Shown one piece after another: positions 47,351-59,297 of a stretch of 64,000 nucleotides of DNA. The notes under the pieces were generated by a model that was given only the letters and a program-made list of their open reading frames with translations, ran no database searches and was not told the DNA's origin. A program made the position numbers and the translations under genes. Each line of letters starts with the position of its first letter. Positions within the stretch are counted from its first letter, which is position 1. The stretch comes from Macrosoma leucophasiata (Eukaryota; Arthropoda; Insecta; Lepidoptera; Hedylidae), in assembly GCA_036365455.1 (NCBI GenBank), contig JAWQUS010000010.1, positions 15,198,501 to 15,262,500 of the forward strand, read 5' to 3'.

Positions 47351-47573
47351 ACGACCCGGTTGGTCCAGCGGTGTGAGTTGACCGTTTGATTCGAAGGGTC
47401 GCGGGTTCGATCCCCGCATCGGGACAAATATTTTGTATGGCCTACAGATATTTGTTTCGGGTTTGGGTATTTGTGTATGTGTTGTATGTGTGTGTACAAC
47501 GGCACCCACGACACAGTTTTATAGCTACTGTGGGGCTGTGAGTGTAAGCGTACTTGTTTGTTTGTTTGTTTAA
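47351..47573 (+). mobile_element. tRNA-derived SINE-C, best copy
   Basis: The tRNA-like head has GGTTGGTCCAGCGGTGTGAG (A-box side) and GCGGGTTCGATCCCCGC (B box). The body carries CAACGGCACCCACGACACAG and GGGGCTGTGAGTGTAAGCGT, and the end is a (TTGT)n tail. The extended body and tail show it is a SINE rather than a functional tRNA gene. Confidence 0.8.
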
Positions 47574-48668
47574 TCGAGAAAATTAAATTAACTCAATATT
47601 TAGTTGCCTCTCCTTTTCAAACCTCTAGCTTTTCAGTACCTAAACGAAGTATACAATAATCTAGTTAGCAAAGCTAACTAGCATAAAACGGTCCCTAAGT
47701 AAACACGTGAGAGTATTTTGTTATACCTACTATGTTTACGACACAAAGCAAACTAAAGTACAGGTTCTCTAATTAAAGCACCCATGAGCTTCACTACATT
47801 GCCAGGTGATTTCAGAAACGGATTCAAACATTTATAGTTCAAATATAGTCGTGTGAATCGCACAGCGTTCTAACACATAAGAGTAAAATCCGACCCAACT
47901 TTCCATTCGAGTCTTTTGTAACGACTCGATACGCAAACAGATTTCAGTAGGGACAAAGAGCTAGGGACAATGGGTCCCTTAGTAAATATCCCTTGCCGTA
48001 CCTACGTCCGCTTTCGCGAAATTTTCATAAAATTTTACGTGATACCTAGTTTATATATTCTATTTTTTTTTATTATTTTTAATTTTTATGTTATTATAAT
48101 TATTAATAATTATTATGACTGATTGTAAAATGACAATTAGTATAGCTAAAGTCTGAAGAAGCTGACCTTACATCCTTTTTTTAATAAAATTAGTTTTCAT
48201 TTGTTTTTATCGTGAAGATTTTCATGGTCCTTGGCCAATAACTAGGTATGTAATACGGAACGCAAAAATCGTACAACGCTCCTCTAAAGTGCGTCATCAT
48301 GATTGACATAAACGCTTTAAATGACTGAGTGAGTACAGTTTATTCAAGCAATTAATGAAGGTCGAATTAGAATTACTATTCAAGTTCAAACGTAATTGTT
48401 TTGTTTCTTATGACATATTACACGGGATTGAAAACAAATAACAACAATGAATGCAGATTGGGATATTACCTAAGAATACCAAGGAATTGAACTTGTAGTT
48501 ATATGTAGTAGTTGTAAGAAACTCATTTAAAAATTATATACTTTTACAATGTGACAAAGGATACGAATAATAAACTGATGTCAAAATTCAAAATTCAAAA
48601 AATTCCTGGACCTGGACTAAATACATAAGTACCTAATCCCAAGGCCAGTCAGATAAGAAGGTATGTAG

Positions 48669-48864
48669 AATCCTACTAATGTTATAAATGCGAAAGTTTG
48701 TGAGTATGGATCTTTAATACTCTTTCACAAAAAACTACTGTACGGATTTGAATGAAACTTAACAGTAATACCTATAGGTTAATAGATTTGAATAACAATA
48801 CAGGCTTTATTTATTGATCTGTAATCATTAAAAGTACACGCAAACGAAGTCGCAGGCAAAACCT
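48669..48864 (+). mobile_element. LEP1-like Helitron-related repeat
   Basis: TCCTACTAATGTTATAAATG, GCGAAAGTTTGTGAGTATGG, ACTACTGTACGGATTTGAAT and a GAAGTCGCAGGC end match the layout of lepidopteran LEP1-type repeats. Non-coding. Confidence 0.55.
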
Positions 48865-48889
48865 AAAGATAAATAATATTATAGTAGGT

Positions 48890-49160
48890 ACTGGTGGTAG
48901 AGTTCCAGTGTAAGGGCTCGAGGGCGTAGGCACCACCGCATTACCTAATACACCTGCCGCCAAATGGTACTTAGTGTTCAGCACTATCGTGTTCCGGTTA
49001 GATGGTAATGTTTGACCCGGTAATAACTATCACAGAGACATAATAACTGAGGTCTCAGAGTGGCAATGCATCTGCATTTTGACCACGGGTCTTTTTGTAG
49101 GGGTCTATAGACTGCTGTCATCATTTAACATCATTATAAACTGCATGCTTGTTTGCCAGG
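48890..49160 (+). mobile_element. SINE-B, full length
   Basis: Starts ACTGGTGGTAGAGTTCCAGT, includes CACCACCGCATTACCTAATA and GTTCAGCACTATCGTGTTCC, and ends CTGCATGCTTGTTTGCCAGG. Confidence 0.7.
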
Positions 49161-49530
49161 TGGCATGATGATTCATTACATAAAAAGTAGGTGCACAATC
49201 CATCAATGAACAACCCTAAAACATAATGTCCTCAAAACAAGAAATATGATTTTCCAATAAAAATTAAAGACACTCAAAGCATCTACGCTGCGATCCGACG
49301 ACAGAATTTTCTAGCTGGACACAATTTTCATCGTCACAACCACTATAGACTCCGATTGGATTACTGTCTTCTTTGAGAACTCAATCAACCTTTTCCGAAC
49401 TCTAATAAAACTACTGCAGTATAAAGACAACGTTGAACAACGTTGTCATGATTTAATAAAACTGTACTTGTGTTATTTATGATATAAGTACATATTTGAT
49501 CTCTTCTACTGATGGTAGAGTTTCAGTTCA

Positions 49531-49816
49531 TTTTTTTTTATGTAATGGAAGTGGCAAACCAGCATGCAGTTCTCATTTATGTTGAGTGATGACTGCAGCC
49601 TATAGACACCCACACGAAGACCAAGGTCAATATGCAGATGCGTTACCACTCCTAAGGCCTAAGGTGTTATGCCTCTGTGCCGCAAATTACAGAGCCGTAC
49701 ATTACCATCTGACCGGAATACGATAGTGCTGAACACTACCACTTAGCGGCAAGTAAATTAGGTAATGCGGTGGTGCCTTCGCCCGCGAGCTCCGTCACTG
49801 GAGCTCTACCACCAGT
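49531..49816 (-). mobile_element. SINE-B, inverted, nested in another SINE-B
   Basis: Complete antisense copy from a T-run to CTACCACCAGT. It interrupts a sense copy whose head (CTGATGGTAGAGTTTCAG) lies at 49509-49526 and whose body resumes at 49820. Confidence 0.7.
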
Positions 49817-49819
49817 TTC

Positions 49820-50055
49820 GTAGCTCAACGGCGTAGGCACCACCGCATTACCTAATCCATCATCGTAAATGATAGTGTATCATATCATCATATAGCTCAG
49901 TACTATCCTGTTTCGGTCAGGTGGTGTACGGTCCCGTAGTTTCAGGCACAGAGGTATGACAATATAGGCGTCGGGAGTGTTAACGCATGGACATTGAAAT
50001 CTCTGGTTTTTACATTAATGTTTAAAGGCTATAGTATTCTACCATCAATGTGAAC
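49820..50055 (+). mobile_element. SINE-B body, diverged (host of the nested copy)
   Basis: TAGCTCAACGGCGTAGGCAC, CCGCATTACCTAATCC and AGGCACAGAGGTATGACAAT are recognisable. The 3' end fades at CATCAATGTGAAC. Confidence 0.6.
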
Positions 50056-51102
50056 TAAAGGTACCTACAGTTCAAAAAACTCTACCAGAGTTATATTTTT
50101 AAATAAGGAGTATTAACTTACTCCTAGTAAATAGATGCTAGATGGTCCTTAATCTACTATTGTAGATTAAGCCCACATTATTGTGTTTGTTTTTTATTAT
50201 TACCTATATGCGAATGGATTCGTTTTGTTATTTCTTATATTTTTTTTAAACTATCTAGGTCTATTTATCAAGCAAATAAATCGAAACGAATTAGTGTAGC
50301 CCAATCAATTACGTGATTGTTTTAACAAAAAATAGATATAGTGCATTTATTACATGAATATATCTTCAAGTTTTTAGATCAATAGCAGAAAGCAGCTAGC
50401 GTGTAACGCCAAATACGTATCCCGGTCCCCAAAATATTAATGGACTTATTACTTATAACTGAATAGTTGAAATGAAAAATGACGTAAAATACAAACTTTT
50501 TATAAGCTTTGACCTACATTTAAAACAATTGAATTAAGAACACAACGAGGCCGGAAATAGAAAAAGTTTTGTATACTCCTTTGGAGGTCGGGCAGGGCCC
50601 GTAACCATGACGTCTTATTGCGATTCAATTTAGACGATGACGATTTTTTGTTTTATTTGTCTTATATGACAGCGCGTATGAGGAAACGAGACAAAGCTAA
50701 TTGCGAATCAGTTTAGGTTGACATTCACCCGGGTAGAAGCTACTTAATAAAAGAAGACGAAAAATTATAAAAGGTCATGGTGGTTATTACGTTCCCAGGA
50801 ATTCAGTGAATAGAAAATTAGTTTTAGTATATATCTAAAGAAAAATCACGTAGGTACCTATATTTTGAGAGCGTTAGGAGAAGTACTTTTCTTGTTACTG
50901 TCGTTAGACAGCTTGTAACCATCGATAATGCAGCCTTTGTAACTAAACAATTAAACACGGTGATTTTTTTGTGGTTGGTTTCCCACAGCAAATAATTTTG
51001 TCTTGCTGGTAATAATATGTAAAATTTATCTATAGGTAACATAATTTTTTTCTTCGTGATGAATTAAGACGTATCATAAGGCATGTGACCTTCTTTTGAT
51101 CT

Positions 51103-51153
51103 GAACATTTAATATAGAATATTAAATGTTCAATATAGAATATTAAATGTTCC
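51103..51153. repeat. Palindromic tandem repeat
   Basis: GAACATTTAATAT and ATATTAAATGTTC alternate around AGA spacers, giving overlapping hairpins. Confidence 0.7.
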
Positions 51154-51669
51154 GTTCTAGAATATTTACTGCTGTTACACTCTGTCAGCAGTGCATGGCG
51201 ATGTGCCTACACTAGTTTATGTAGTAGGTGATAGTTGTAGTACCTACGCTTATTTCGATATTATTACGTATGTTCGATAATACTGCTGAAGGCAATCGTA
51301 CTGCTGCGGGAAAACCACCACTCTATCATCCTGTAGATGGGTACTTAAATAAACTCGAAATGCAAACTAAAACGTGTCTAGCCACCATGCAATATGCATT
51401 ATACCGAAGCTCACTTAAACACAAGTTGTAAACAACATAACGCGGTACCTACCCTCCCTGTGGTTTTAGTTTTAGACAAACGGTAAGCCTTATCTATTGT
51501 TTGTTAGCAGAAAGCGAGCTGACGCATGCCGGGGTAGCACTGAGGTGACTTAACATGGCAAATAGAAAAATCAGCGCTTTCTAAAAGGGGTAAGTAATTT
51601 CTTTTTTGTTTAACTGTGTTACGTATTTTTATTGAAGGGTAGTAAGAGGACATAATTTTTATAGGAGAA

Positions 51670-51809
51670 TAAATAAATTAAATACGCTTATGTACACTCA
51701 CAACCTCACACTGGGTATACCTAAAGCCGGATCATGGGTGCCGCTATTCCCACACAACACATACACGTCATACACAAACACCTAGACCCGACACAAATAT
51801 TTGTAACCC
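51670..51809 (-). mobile_element. SINE-C, inverted, head lost
   Basis: AATACGCTTATGTACACTCA through CACACAACACATACACG and CCGACACAAATATTTGTA. The tRNA-like head is missing. Confidence 0.55.
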
Positions 51810-54059
51810 CTAGTTTGCACTAAAAACATTAAACATGATGATGTTTCGCAACTCGTCGCATAAAGTATATTATGTATTGCGATGAATGTCTTGTTGGTGC
51901 AAGCGTTCGCACTGCTGTCAAACCTATCATTTTAACATGTTTTTATGTGAATGTTTCATCAATGCAAACTCACGGTAAGACATACAATATATTTGTCTCG
52001 ATGAGGAGATCGGGGAGAAATATTTTTTTTCTTGCGCAACTCATGCTTTGTAAAACGTAAAAGGTATGAGAAACAAAAATTGGACTAAATAAGGAAACCG
52101 TTTGGGAAATAAAAAATATATTGGGAAGCTTCGAAATATATTTCTTGTCACTGTCAAGAACAGTTTGTATTCAAACACGCGTAGTAGTGCATTCAAGCGC
52201 AGTGTTGGTGCTCATCACGTGCCCACACGCGGGTGTATTATTATGAGCGGCGAAATCTACATCTACACGATAATGCAGATCCCGTAAACACGCGTGGCTC
52301 CGTCGCCAAGCACCCGGCAGTATGCGAATCGCCTAAGTAAGTCAATGTTAAATTAGTCAACAGTTCGTCTTAATCCAATTATGTATTAATTAATGCGCAA
52401 CCAAAGTACCCGGTTTACAGAACGTCGAACATAATTATATAAGAACCAGAAGTTTCAAACAATACATATCCCCAATTAAATGTTTAGGAAGTGTAATTAA
52501 ACTACGTCTATGTAGCGTAGGCAGTGTGTGAACGATGTGAACTTGGTAAAATGTTGAAGATGTTCTATATATATATATATGGAACTAGAGCATTCTTGTG
52601 GATGGGTGGCGTAGCTTGATTCTGGGTTATAGTTTTAGGGTAGCTAAATAAACTACGTTCTACTGTCGTAAAAGCCTTCAGTGTTTTTTATTTTTCATTT
52701 ATCGTATGAAATCAGTGGAAAAATTGTTTTCGACCGTTCAGGTAGGTACTTCATGCGTGTGTGTGGTACACAGCTACTAGTGGAGGTAATTAATTTATTC
52801 ACTGATGAAGTGTGGTGTATTCGCTCCGAATGTAGGTATTTGATATAACGAGCGACAAAGGTGATGACCTAACCTACCTATAGTAAATTGACGACCTATA
52901 TAACCATTCCCGTCTGCTACCTATTTCGCAATAATTATTCATTTATTAATCTTGGTGTAAACGAAACATGGACACACACCCACTTCAAGTTTTTTTCATG
53001 CAATTTGTATGACAACGTAAGTGGTCTACAACGTAACTGGTAAGTGGTCGCCACTCTCTGTAAATTCAGACTTCTTTTAATCTAATGCTCAACCACTGGC
53101 GTCTGTCAAAATCTTTTAAACTATCCTCCTCGCATGGATAATATTTTATTATATACCCCGGGTACATGTATATCTAGTGTTTTATCATCTTGAAGAGTGG
53201 GTGCTTCTACAAGTACCTACTTACTATGTTGAACTAATTTGCTGTGTAGTTTAATCAAATTACTACATAAATAGATATCTACAATTTTCCCCCTAAGATT
53301 TTACAAGTCTTTTTCAACGAAATTGTGTATGCTCGCCTTGGTCAATTTTATTCATGAAAGTGCTCCTCATAGAGTCGTTTGTTTCGTAGACACTTCACAT
53401 TCTTTTTAAAAGCATAAAATACACCTCTGCTTCGTCTTCTGTAGTGTTTGCTATAGAACGATACTTATATTTTAAAAATCAAGGTTTTTCCTTGTGAATA
53501 CCTTAGGTAATGTTTTAAAAGCAACTCCCTGTTAAGGAGAGTCAATGCTTTTGTGTAGCCTCAAAATGGGGATGGATTGATAAATGCATGGACATAATAT
53601 ATGTTTGTTTCTTGTAACATGTATGGATACTTTACTAAAATTAAAGCCGTATGTACGATGCTATGAATGGTTACGTAGATTCGTAACACACATAATGTGC
53701 TGATCATGCATTTCGATAGCGATAAAGCAAAATCCGGAAGGGGTAGATATTCAGAGGTAAATTCAAGATTCACTTTTTATATTTTGGCGAGCATATTGAC
53801 GTCTTCTTCATACTACCAAACTGCAAAGTTGGCACATTTTTTATGCATTTATCACTCTCTTATTTCAAAAAAAAGAGGGGGGAGGACATTTCATTTACTT
53901 AGAAATACCTATTTTTCAAACGACTAACTTTCACAATAAATGATTTGTAATGTATCTAGGTTTCAAAAAACTATCTATAGACACCACTTTCGTATAGATT
54001 TGAGGAAAAAAGTTTTTTTTTCAGTTCTAAGTATGGAGTTGGAGACCTCCCATTTTTTG

Positions 54060-54140
54060 ACATACAGATAGATGAACTGATCAACAGACAGACGGACTCT
54101 ATAAGGGTTCGGTTTTCGCTATTTGGCTACGGAACCCTCA
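54060..54140. repeat. (CAGA)n and GGGTTC interspersed repeat
   Basis: ACAGACAGACGGACTCTATA then AAGGGTTCGG and inverted GGCTACGGAACCC. Same type as 30955-31028. Confidence 0.5.
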
Positions 54141-54456
54141 AATACATTCGTTTGTTGTTCATTATAAGAATTTTCTTTCAAAATTCTTGGAACTTGCCTT
54201 TGTATAAAATTCTTCAAGACTCTCACTTGACAATTCTCTTCACTCTGTTAATAATAGAACAGGCTGGCACGTGCTATAGAAAGCCAAATTTAATTCTGTG
54301 GACAATAGGTACGTTGTAATCTTTCTTTTGTTCCAAAAATATCTTTGTTTTATTTTGATACGGACTATTCGTCACAAGTAAATAAATAGATACTTAATAT
54401 TATTAACAAAACAAAGTGATTATTGAATATGTTAAATAGTCATAAATAGTGTAAAT

Positions 54457-54548
54457 CAGTGGTCCTTAAACTTTTTTTAAGACAGAGCCCTTTTAGAAAA
54501 CTAAATATTTGAGAGAAGCCTAAAAATAAACGAAACGTAGTAAACTTT
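54457..54548. mobile_element. hAT-like left end, interrupted by the RTE LINE
   Basis: CAGTGGTCCTTAAACTTTTT resembles the end at 37050. The RTE insertion at 54560 splits this older sequence, which resumes after 55952. Confidence 0.35.
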
Positions 54549-54559
54549 GTTTTATGTGT

Positions 54560-55941
54560 CATCATCATCATCATATCAGCCATAGGACGTCCACTGCTGA
54601 ACATAGGCTTCCCCCAATGACCTCCATGACGACCGATCGGAAGCGGCGTGCATCCAGCGGGTACCTGCAGCCTTGACTAGATCGTCGGTCCATCTTGCAG
54701 GTGGACGGTCCCACGCTGCGTTTGCCGATACGTGGTCTCCAATCGAGAACCTTTCTGCCCCAGCGGCTATCGGTTCTCCGAGCTATGTGCCCTGCCCATT
54801 GCCACTTCAGCTTGGAAATCTGCTTGGCTATGTCAGCGACTTTCGTTCGCCTACGGATCTCCTCATTTCTGATTCGACACAGTAGGGAAACGCCGAGCAT
54901 AGCCCTTTCCATTGACCGCTGAGTGACTTGGAGCTTTCGTACGAGACCCATAGTGAGAAACCACGTCTCGGCACCGTAGGTCATCACCGGCAAAACGCAC
55001 TGATTAAAGACTTTCGTCTTCAAGGACTGCGGGATGTTTGACGAGAAAACGCTCCTTAACTTCCCGAACGCTGCCCAGCCAAGTTGGATTCGGTGAATGA
55101 CCTCTTTCTCGAAGTTCGACCTGCCGAGTTGTATGGTTTATCCTAAATAGACATATTCGTCGACAACTTCGAGGATCGAGTTCCCAACGGAGACTGGAGT
55201 GGGCGATACAAGGTTATTGAACATGACCTTGGTCTTATCCATGTTCATTTTAAGGTCCACTCTTTGGGACACTCGATTGAGGTCTTCGAGCATTGTGCTG
55301 AGATCTTCCAGCGACTCTGCCATGTCTATAATATCGTCGGCAAACCGAAGGCGAGTGATGTATTCGGCGTTGATATTAATGCCTAGTCCTTGCCATTCCA
55401 AGAGCTTGAAGGCGTCTTCCATTGCATTGGTGAAGAGCAGAGGTGAAATGACATCCCCCAGTCTTACTCCCCTCTGCAAAGGAATCGCCCTCGTGCATTG
55501 GTCCTGTACTCGGACTGACATGGTGGCGTTTTTATACAAACACTTCAACACTTCGATATACCGATAGTCAGGTTATACTCCTCGGACTTCTATATAACCT
55601 GGCGCAGCGTGTGTATGTGGTCTATGGTACTATAGCCTTTTCGGAAACCGGCTTGTTCGGGAGGCTGGAAGTCATCAAACCTGCGAGCGAGACGGTTCGT
55701 GATCACCCTCGAAAACAGCTTGTAGACATGGCTCAGAAGCGAGATGGGTCTACAATTCTTCAATAAAGGCTTTATCACCCTTTTTGAAGAAAAGCACCAC
55801 CACGCCTCGATTCCATGCTTGTGGCGTAGTACCTTCGAATAGGACGGAATTAAAGAGCTTCTGAAAGACTTTCAGTAACGGTGATCCACCCGTTTGCAGA
55901 AGCTCTGTCGTGATTCCGTCCTCTCCAGGCGCCTCAGGCGC
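54560..55941 (-). mobile_element. 5'-truncated RTE-type LINE with reverse transcriptase, 11-bp TSD
   Basis: The minus strand encodes the C-terminal two-thirds of an RTE-clade reverse transcriptase. In order it has GEDGITTELLQ, PISLLSHVYKLFSRVITNRL, PEQAGFRKGYSTIDHI, GVRLGDVISPLLF, the catalytic RLRFADDII (FADD near 55344-55333), KMNMDKTKVM, YGAETW and LKWQWAGHIARRTD. Damage includes frameshifts near 55780 and 55560, a TAA around 55135 and a frameshift in the last 200 nt. The 3' end is a (TGA)n run. GTTTTATGTGT flanks it exactly at 54549-54559 and 55942-55952. The endonuclease domain is absent. Confidence 0.9.
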
Positions 55942-57097
55942 GTTTTATGTGTAAATGTAGTTTATTAATAACGAAATAATAATACTTATGATTACTCTCA
56001 AAGTGTAACAAAAGCCTTCAGAATTTACAGCATTTCATAATGCTGAACTTACCATTGATTTGATTAAGAATGCCGCGGTGCCTACGCCTTCGAGCTCCAG
56101 CACCTACACAACAAAATCTTCATGATACATGTAATGAGGTTTTAATCAAATCTATGGAAAGTTCATAATTAGTAGGTATACTTAAATGTATTTTCATTTA
56201 TCTTTCTACAAGTTTTTCATAATCTAAATATCATCCGCCATTAAATCACACCTCAATCTGTCATCATCATTCCAGCCAAAAATCTCCAGCCAGTCTGTGA
56301 TCAAATTAAAAAATAAATAAATATTATTATATGCCACAGACAACAACTTAAGAATGCCGTGGTGCCTACGCCTTCGAGCTGATTTTGATGTGTAGGTGTT
56401 GGAACCTACACAACAAAATCTTCATTGAACATACCTACTAATTACTGAAGATAAATAGAAAGAAAGCAAAATAAATACATGGTGTATTTAAAATAGATAA
56501 GCACCAATTAAAATGTCTACTTACTGAGAATAGTGTAACGGCCTGAAGAAACGTGAGCAATACGCCCACACTTTATCGACTAACACTCCCCTGGACACCG
56601 TGTGACCTAGTAATATAATCCGCTAGAACATAATGAAGATGCAAAAACCTAGTTTCTGGTTTAAATTAGAACTTAGACGTTTGTTTACGAGTTTGTATGT
56701 TATATATAACATGTGCAAAGATAGGAATCATGTAATTTGCATATTATTATAACTTATTTGCTGTTTTTGATGAGTGTGATATGATAAGTGTATCTATAGA
56801 TATCTTCGCCAAACCGTAGGTCAAAATGCAAATGCCTTACTCGTCATAAGCCTTAATTTCGCTTTTGGCTTATTGCTTTTACGGGACCATGTAACCGGAA
56901 CACAATAGTGATGATAATATTATGTTCATAGAAATTATCAGCATAATGATATCACTACCACTATAATACACCAATGTGGGTATTGTAGACAGACAGGCAG
57001 GAATAAAATATGTATTTAATGTTTGAACTGATCAACATAAGTTTACCAGCCTTTTTACTCAACAATCTCTATTTTCTCTGTTGTGAAAAATTTAGCT

Positions 57098-57325
57098 TTG
57101 CTGCTACGCTGAAGTCCTGGGTTTGATCCCCGGGGTCGGAGGCTTTTATAGCTAAAGGTGCCTTATTCTTTACATCTGGTGCTGTTGGGCTTTTCCCATT
57201 TCCTATAAGTTTCCCAGTGCCACCTTCGGAACTGTCGGTACCACGTTACATCACATCTGTATGCTTGAACGCATGCATTTATATTTGCCTACCCCTTCGG
57301 GGAATACAGACGTGAAGTTATGTTT
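57098..57325 (+). mobile_element. SINE-A, diverged and internally deleted
   Basis: GCTGCTACGCTGAAGTCCTG, GGTTTGATCCCCGGG and, at the end, CTACCCCTTCGGGGAATACA then GACGTGAAGTT. Confidence 0.65.
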
Positions 57326-57773
57326 ACTTATTCTGTATACACTCTGGAAACGATGTTCCTACACCAAAAAATAGAGTTGTTGTTCTAACATAAGATAACA
57401 AACAAGAAACAAGCAGCTACGATCTCGTTCAAATGTTAGCAGCTTCACGTTAAAACAATTTTAATACTGTTTTAAAAGGTTTGACGTCATATATCTGTGA
57501 ACTTCAATATTGCATACAACAGCAAAAGCAAAATAAGTAAAAACGGAGCTCTTTAAATGGAACTTTTCACTTCATGCTTCGCTACTTGGCTGCATTTAAC
57601 GCTTTTATAATAGAAACGTTTGAGAACTCTCTTAGAAGTTAACGGTGGCCTTCAGGAAGTATGAAAATTATTTATTATGTATCATAAATTGAATATGCAC
57701 ATAATATATCTAGTAGAACAAAATACTGTGGCATAAAATGTATGTAGGATGACGAATAGCATAATGTTTCACT

Positions 57774-57946
57774 GCCTCGGTAGCCTAGTGGTAGCAGGCC
57801 ACTACTACTACGCTGAGGTCCTGGGTTCGATTCCCAGGTAGGGGTTATTATGTATTATATATTATATATTATGTTTGCATGTATGCTTGAATGCATGCAT
57901 TTACCTCTGCCTACCCCTTTGGGGATTACAGGCGTGAAGTTGCGTT
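57774..57946 (+). mobile_element. SINE-A with large internal deletion
   Basis: Intact head (CGGTAGCCTAGTGGTAGCAG, GGGTTCGATTCCC) and intact 3' end (TTTGGGGATTACAGGCGTGA) are joined by an AT repeat (TATTATATATTATATATTA) in place of the middle. Confidence 0.75.
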
Positions 57947-58129
57947 TTTTATTTTATGTTGCGTTATCGTAGAACGTAATTGAGATAGATGCTATCCGTG
58001 ATGTCGTTCTGCTATATTTTCAATTGATGTTATTACAACGCAAACTCAATATGTAAACTGAATCTAATCGAAAAACAAATCGGACTCTGAGGTATAAAGT
58101 TCTGATTGTCTGAGAATATTTTTTAAATA

Positions 58130-58199
58130 GCTTCACGCCTGTAATTCCCGAAGGTATAGGCAGAGGTAAATTAATGCATTAAAGTATACATGCAAACTT
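58130..58199 (-). mobile_element. SINE-A 3' fragment, inverted
   Basis: CTTCACGCCTGTAATTCCCG then AGGCAGAGGTAAAT and CATGCAAACTT is the reverse complement of the SINE-A end. Confidence 0.6.
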
Positions 58200-58387
58200 G
58201 ATAATTTTTGATTACAAGTTATGATTTTTTTTTAATATTTGATTAAAATAAGGGGGAAATAAATATTTTGAAATAAAAAAATTACAGTATAGGTATTTGA
58301 GACATAAAAAGGTAAGTTGTCACCAAGTTTGGTAAAAAGAAAAACTTTTTTGTGGGAGATAAAAATAAAAAACAAAAACGGTTTGAA

Positions 58388-58441
58388 TTTCGGCTGGACT
58401 GGTAATCCTGGGGTCGCCGGTTCGATTCCTGCCCGAAGTCA
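58388..58441 (+). repeat. tRNA-like relic with B-box GGTTCGATTCC
   Basis: TTTCGGCTGGACTGGTAATC then CGCCGGTTCGATTCCTGCCC gives plausible T-arm pairing but no full cloverleaf. It could be a SINE head or a dead tRNA. Confidence 0.35.
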
Positions 58442-58894
58442 ATTTTTTCTTGTAGGTATATCTTACGCGTTAAACATCGAGGACTAGACAAAAGTCTCAT
58501 CGTTCTTACACTAAATACTTAATTCATAAAGCAGGCACTTATATACTTATCTGAGGCTATAGGACATGTCAATGCACTCAGTCCAACCACCAACGACGAT
58601 TTTATGCTGTGTTATCAATTGAAACCTGAAAAGGAATATAAAAATATTTCGATTTGGTTTTGTATTAGTTCCGTAGGTACCTAATTGCCGTAGTAGCGTA
58701 GCACTTCTACAGCGACGCGCAAAACAGCGACGTTCAGTAAACCTGCGATCCCGTAGTCGATAGATCGAGTAAAAAGAGATTGAAACATTCGCAATAATAA
58801 TGTATGATAATACCTTTGCATAAACACAGACTACATGAAGTTGTGATTCTTAAATAGGTTGACGTCACATTTTGTTGAAGTTAACATTTTTGGC

Positions 58895-59211
58895 CATAAC
58901 TGCCTCGGTAGCCTAGTGGTAGCAGGCCACTACTACTACGCTGAGGTCCTGGGTTCGATTCCCGGGTAGGGGGTTATCAGAGATAATGGTGAAAAAGCCT
59001 TTATCTCTGGTTCTATTGGGATTTTTCCATTTTTTGGAAATTTCCCAGTACCTCAAAGTTTGGTAATGTGCCCGGAGATGTCAACAGGCTCGCCACCTGT
59101 TACATGGGCCAAAACGTAACCGGCGAATCGTGGGTGTTTGCATGTATGCTTGAATGCATGCATTTACCTCTGCCTACCCCTTCGGGGATTACAGGCGTGA
59201 AGTTACGTTAC
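58895..59211 (+). mobile_element. SINE-A, full length, exact 15-bp TSD
   Basis: Near-identical to the copy at 9663. Exact duplication GTTAACATTTTTGGC at 58880-58894 and 59212-59226 marks a young insertion. It landed beside an inverted SINE-B fragment. Confidence 0.9.
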
Positions 59212-59219
59212 GTTAACAT

Positions 59220-59297
59220 TTTTGGCGGCAGATAGGATTAGGTAATGCGGTGATGCTACGCCCTCAAACTCCTGCACTGGTACTCTGCCACCAGTAA
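59220..59297 (-). mobile_element. SINE-B head fragment, inverted
   Basis: GATTAGGTAATGCGGTGATG, ACGCCCTCAAACTCCTGCAC and CTGCCACCAGT. Confidence 0.55.

Larger units (their letters stand above)
36623..54456. other. Intergenic, repeat-rich, with a few weak exon candidates
   Basis: Between the listed elements, 37620-38450, 39000-41100, 42420-43480, 43910-45050, 45660-47340, 47580-48660, 50060-51660 and 51820-54050 show no family-recognisable coding sequence. Splice-like signals exist, but I could not chain them. Confidence 0.4.

Noticed and set aside
47351..47425. Apparent tRNA gene with GGGTTCGATCCCC
   Set aside because: The same head with a long shared body and (TTGT)n tail recurs several times in the window, so it is a tRNA-derived SINE.
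55199..55567. 122-codon plus-strand ORF
   Set aside because: Antisense shadow of the RTE reverse transcriptase on the minus strand.
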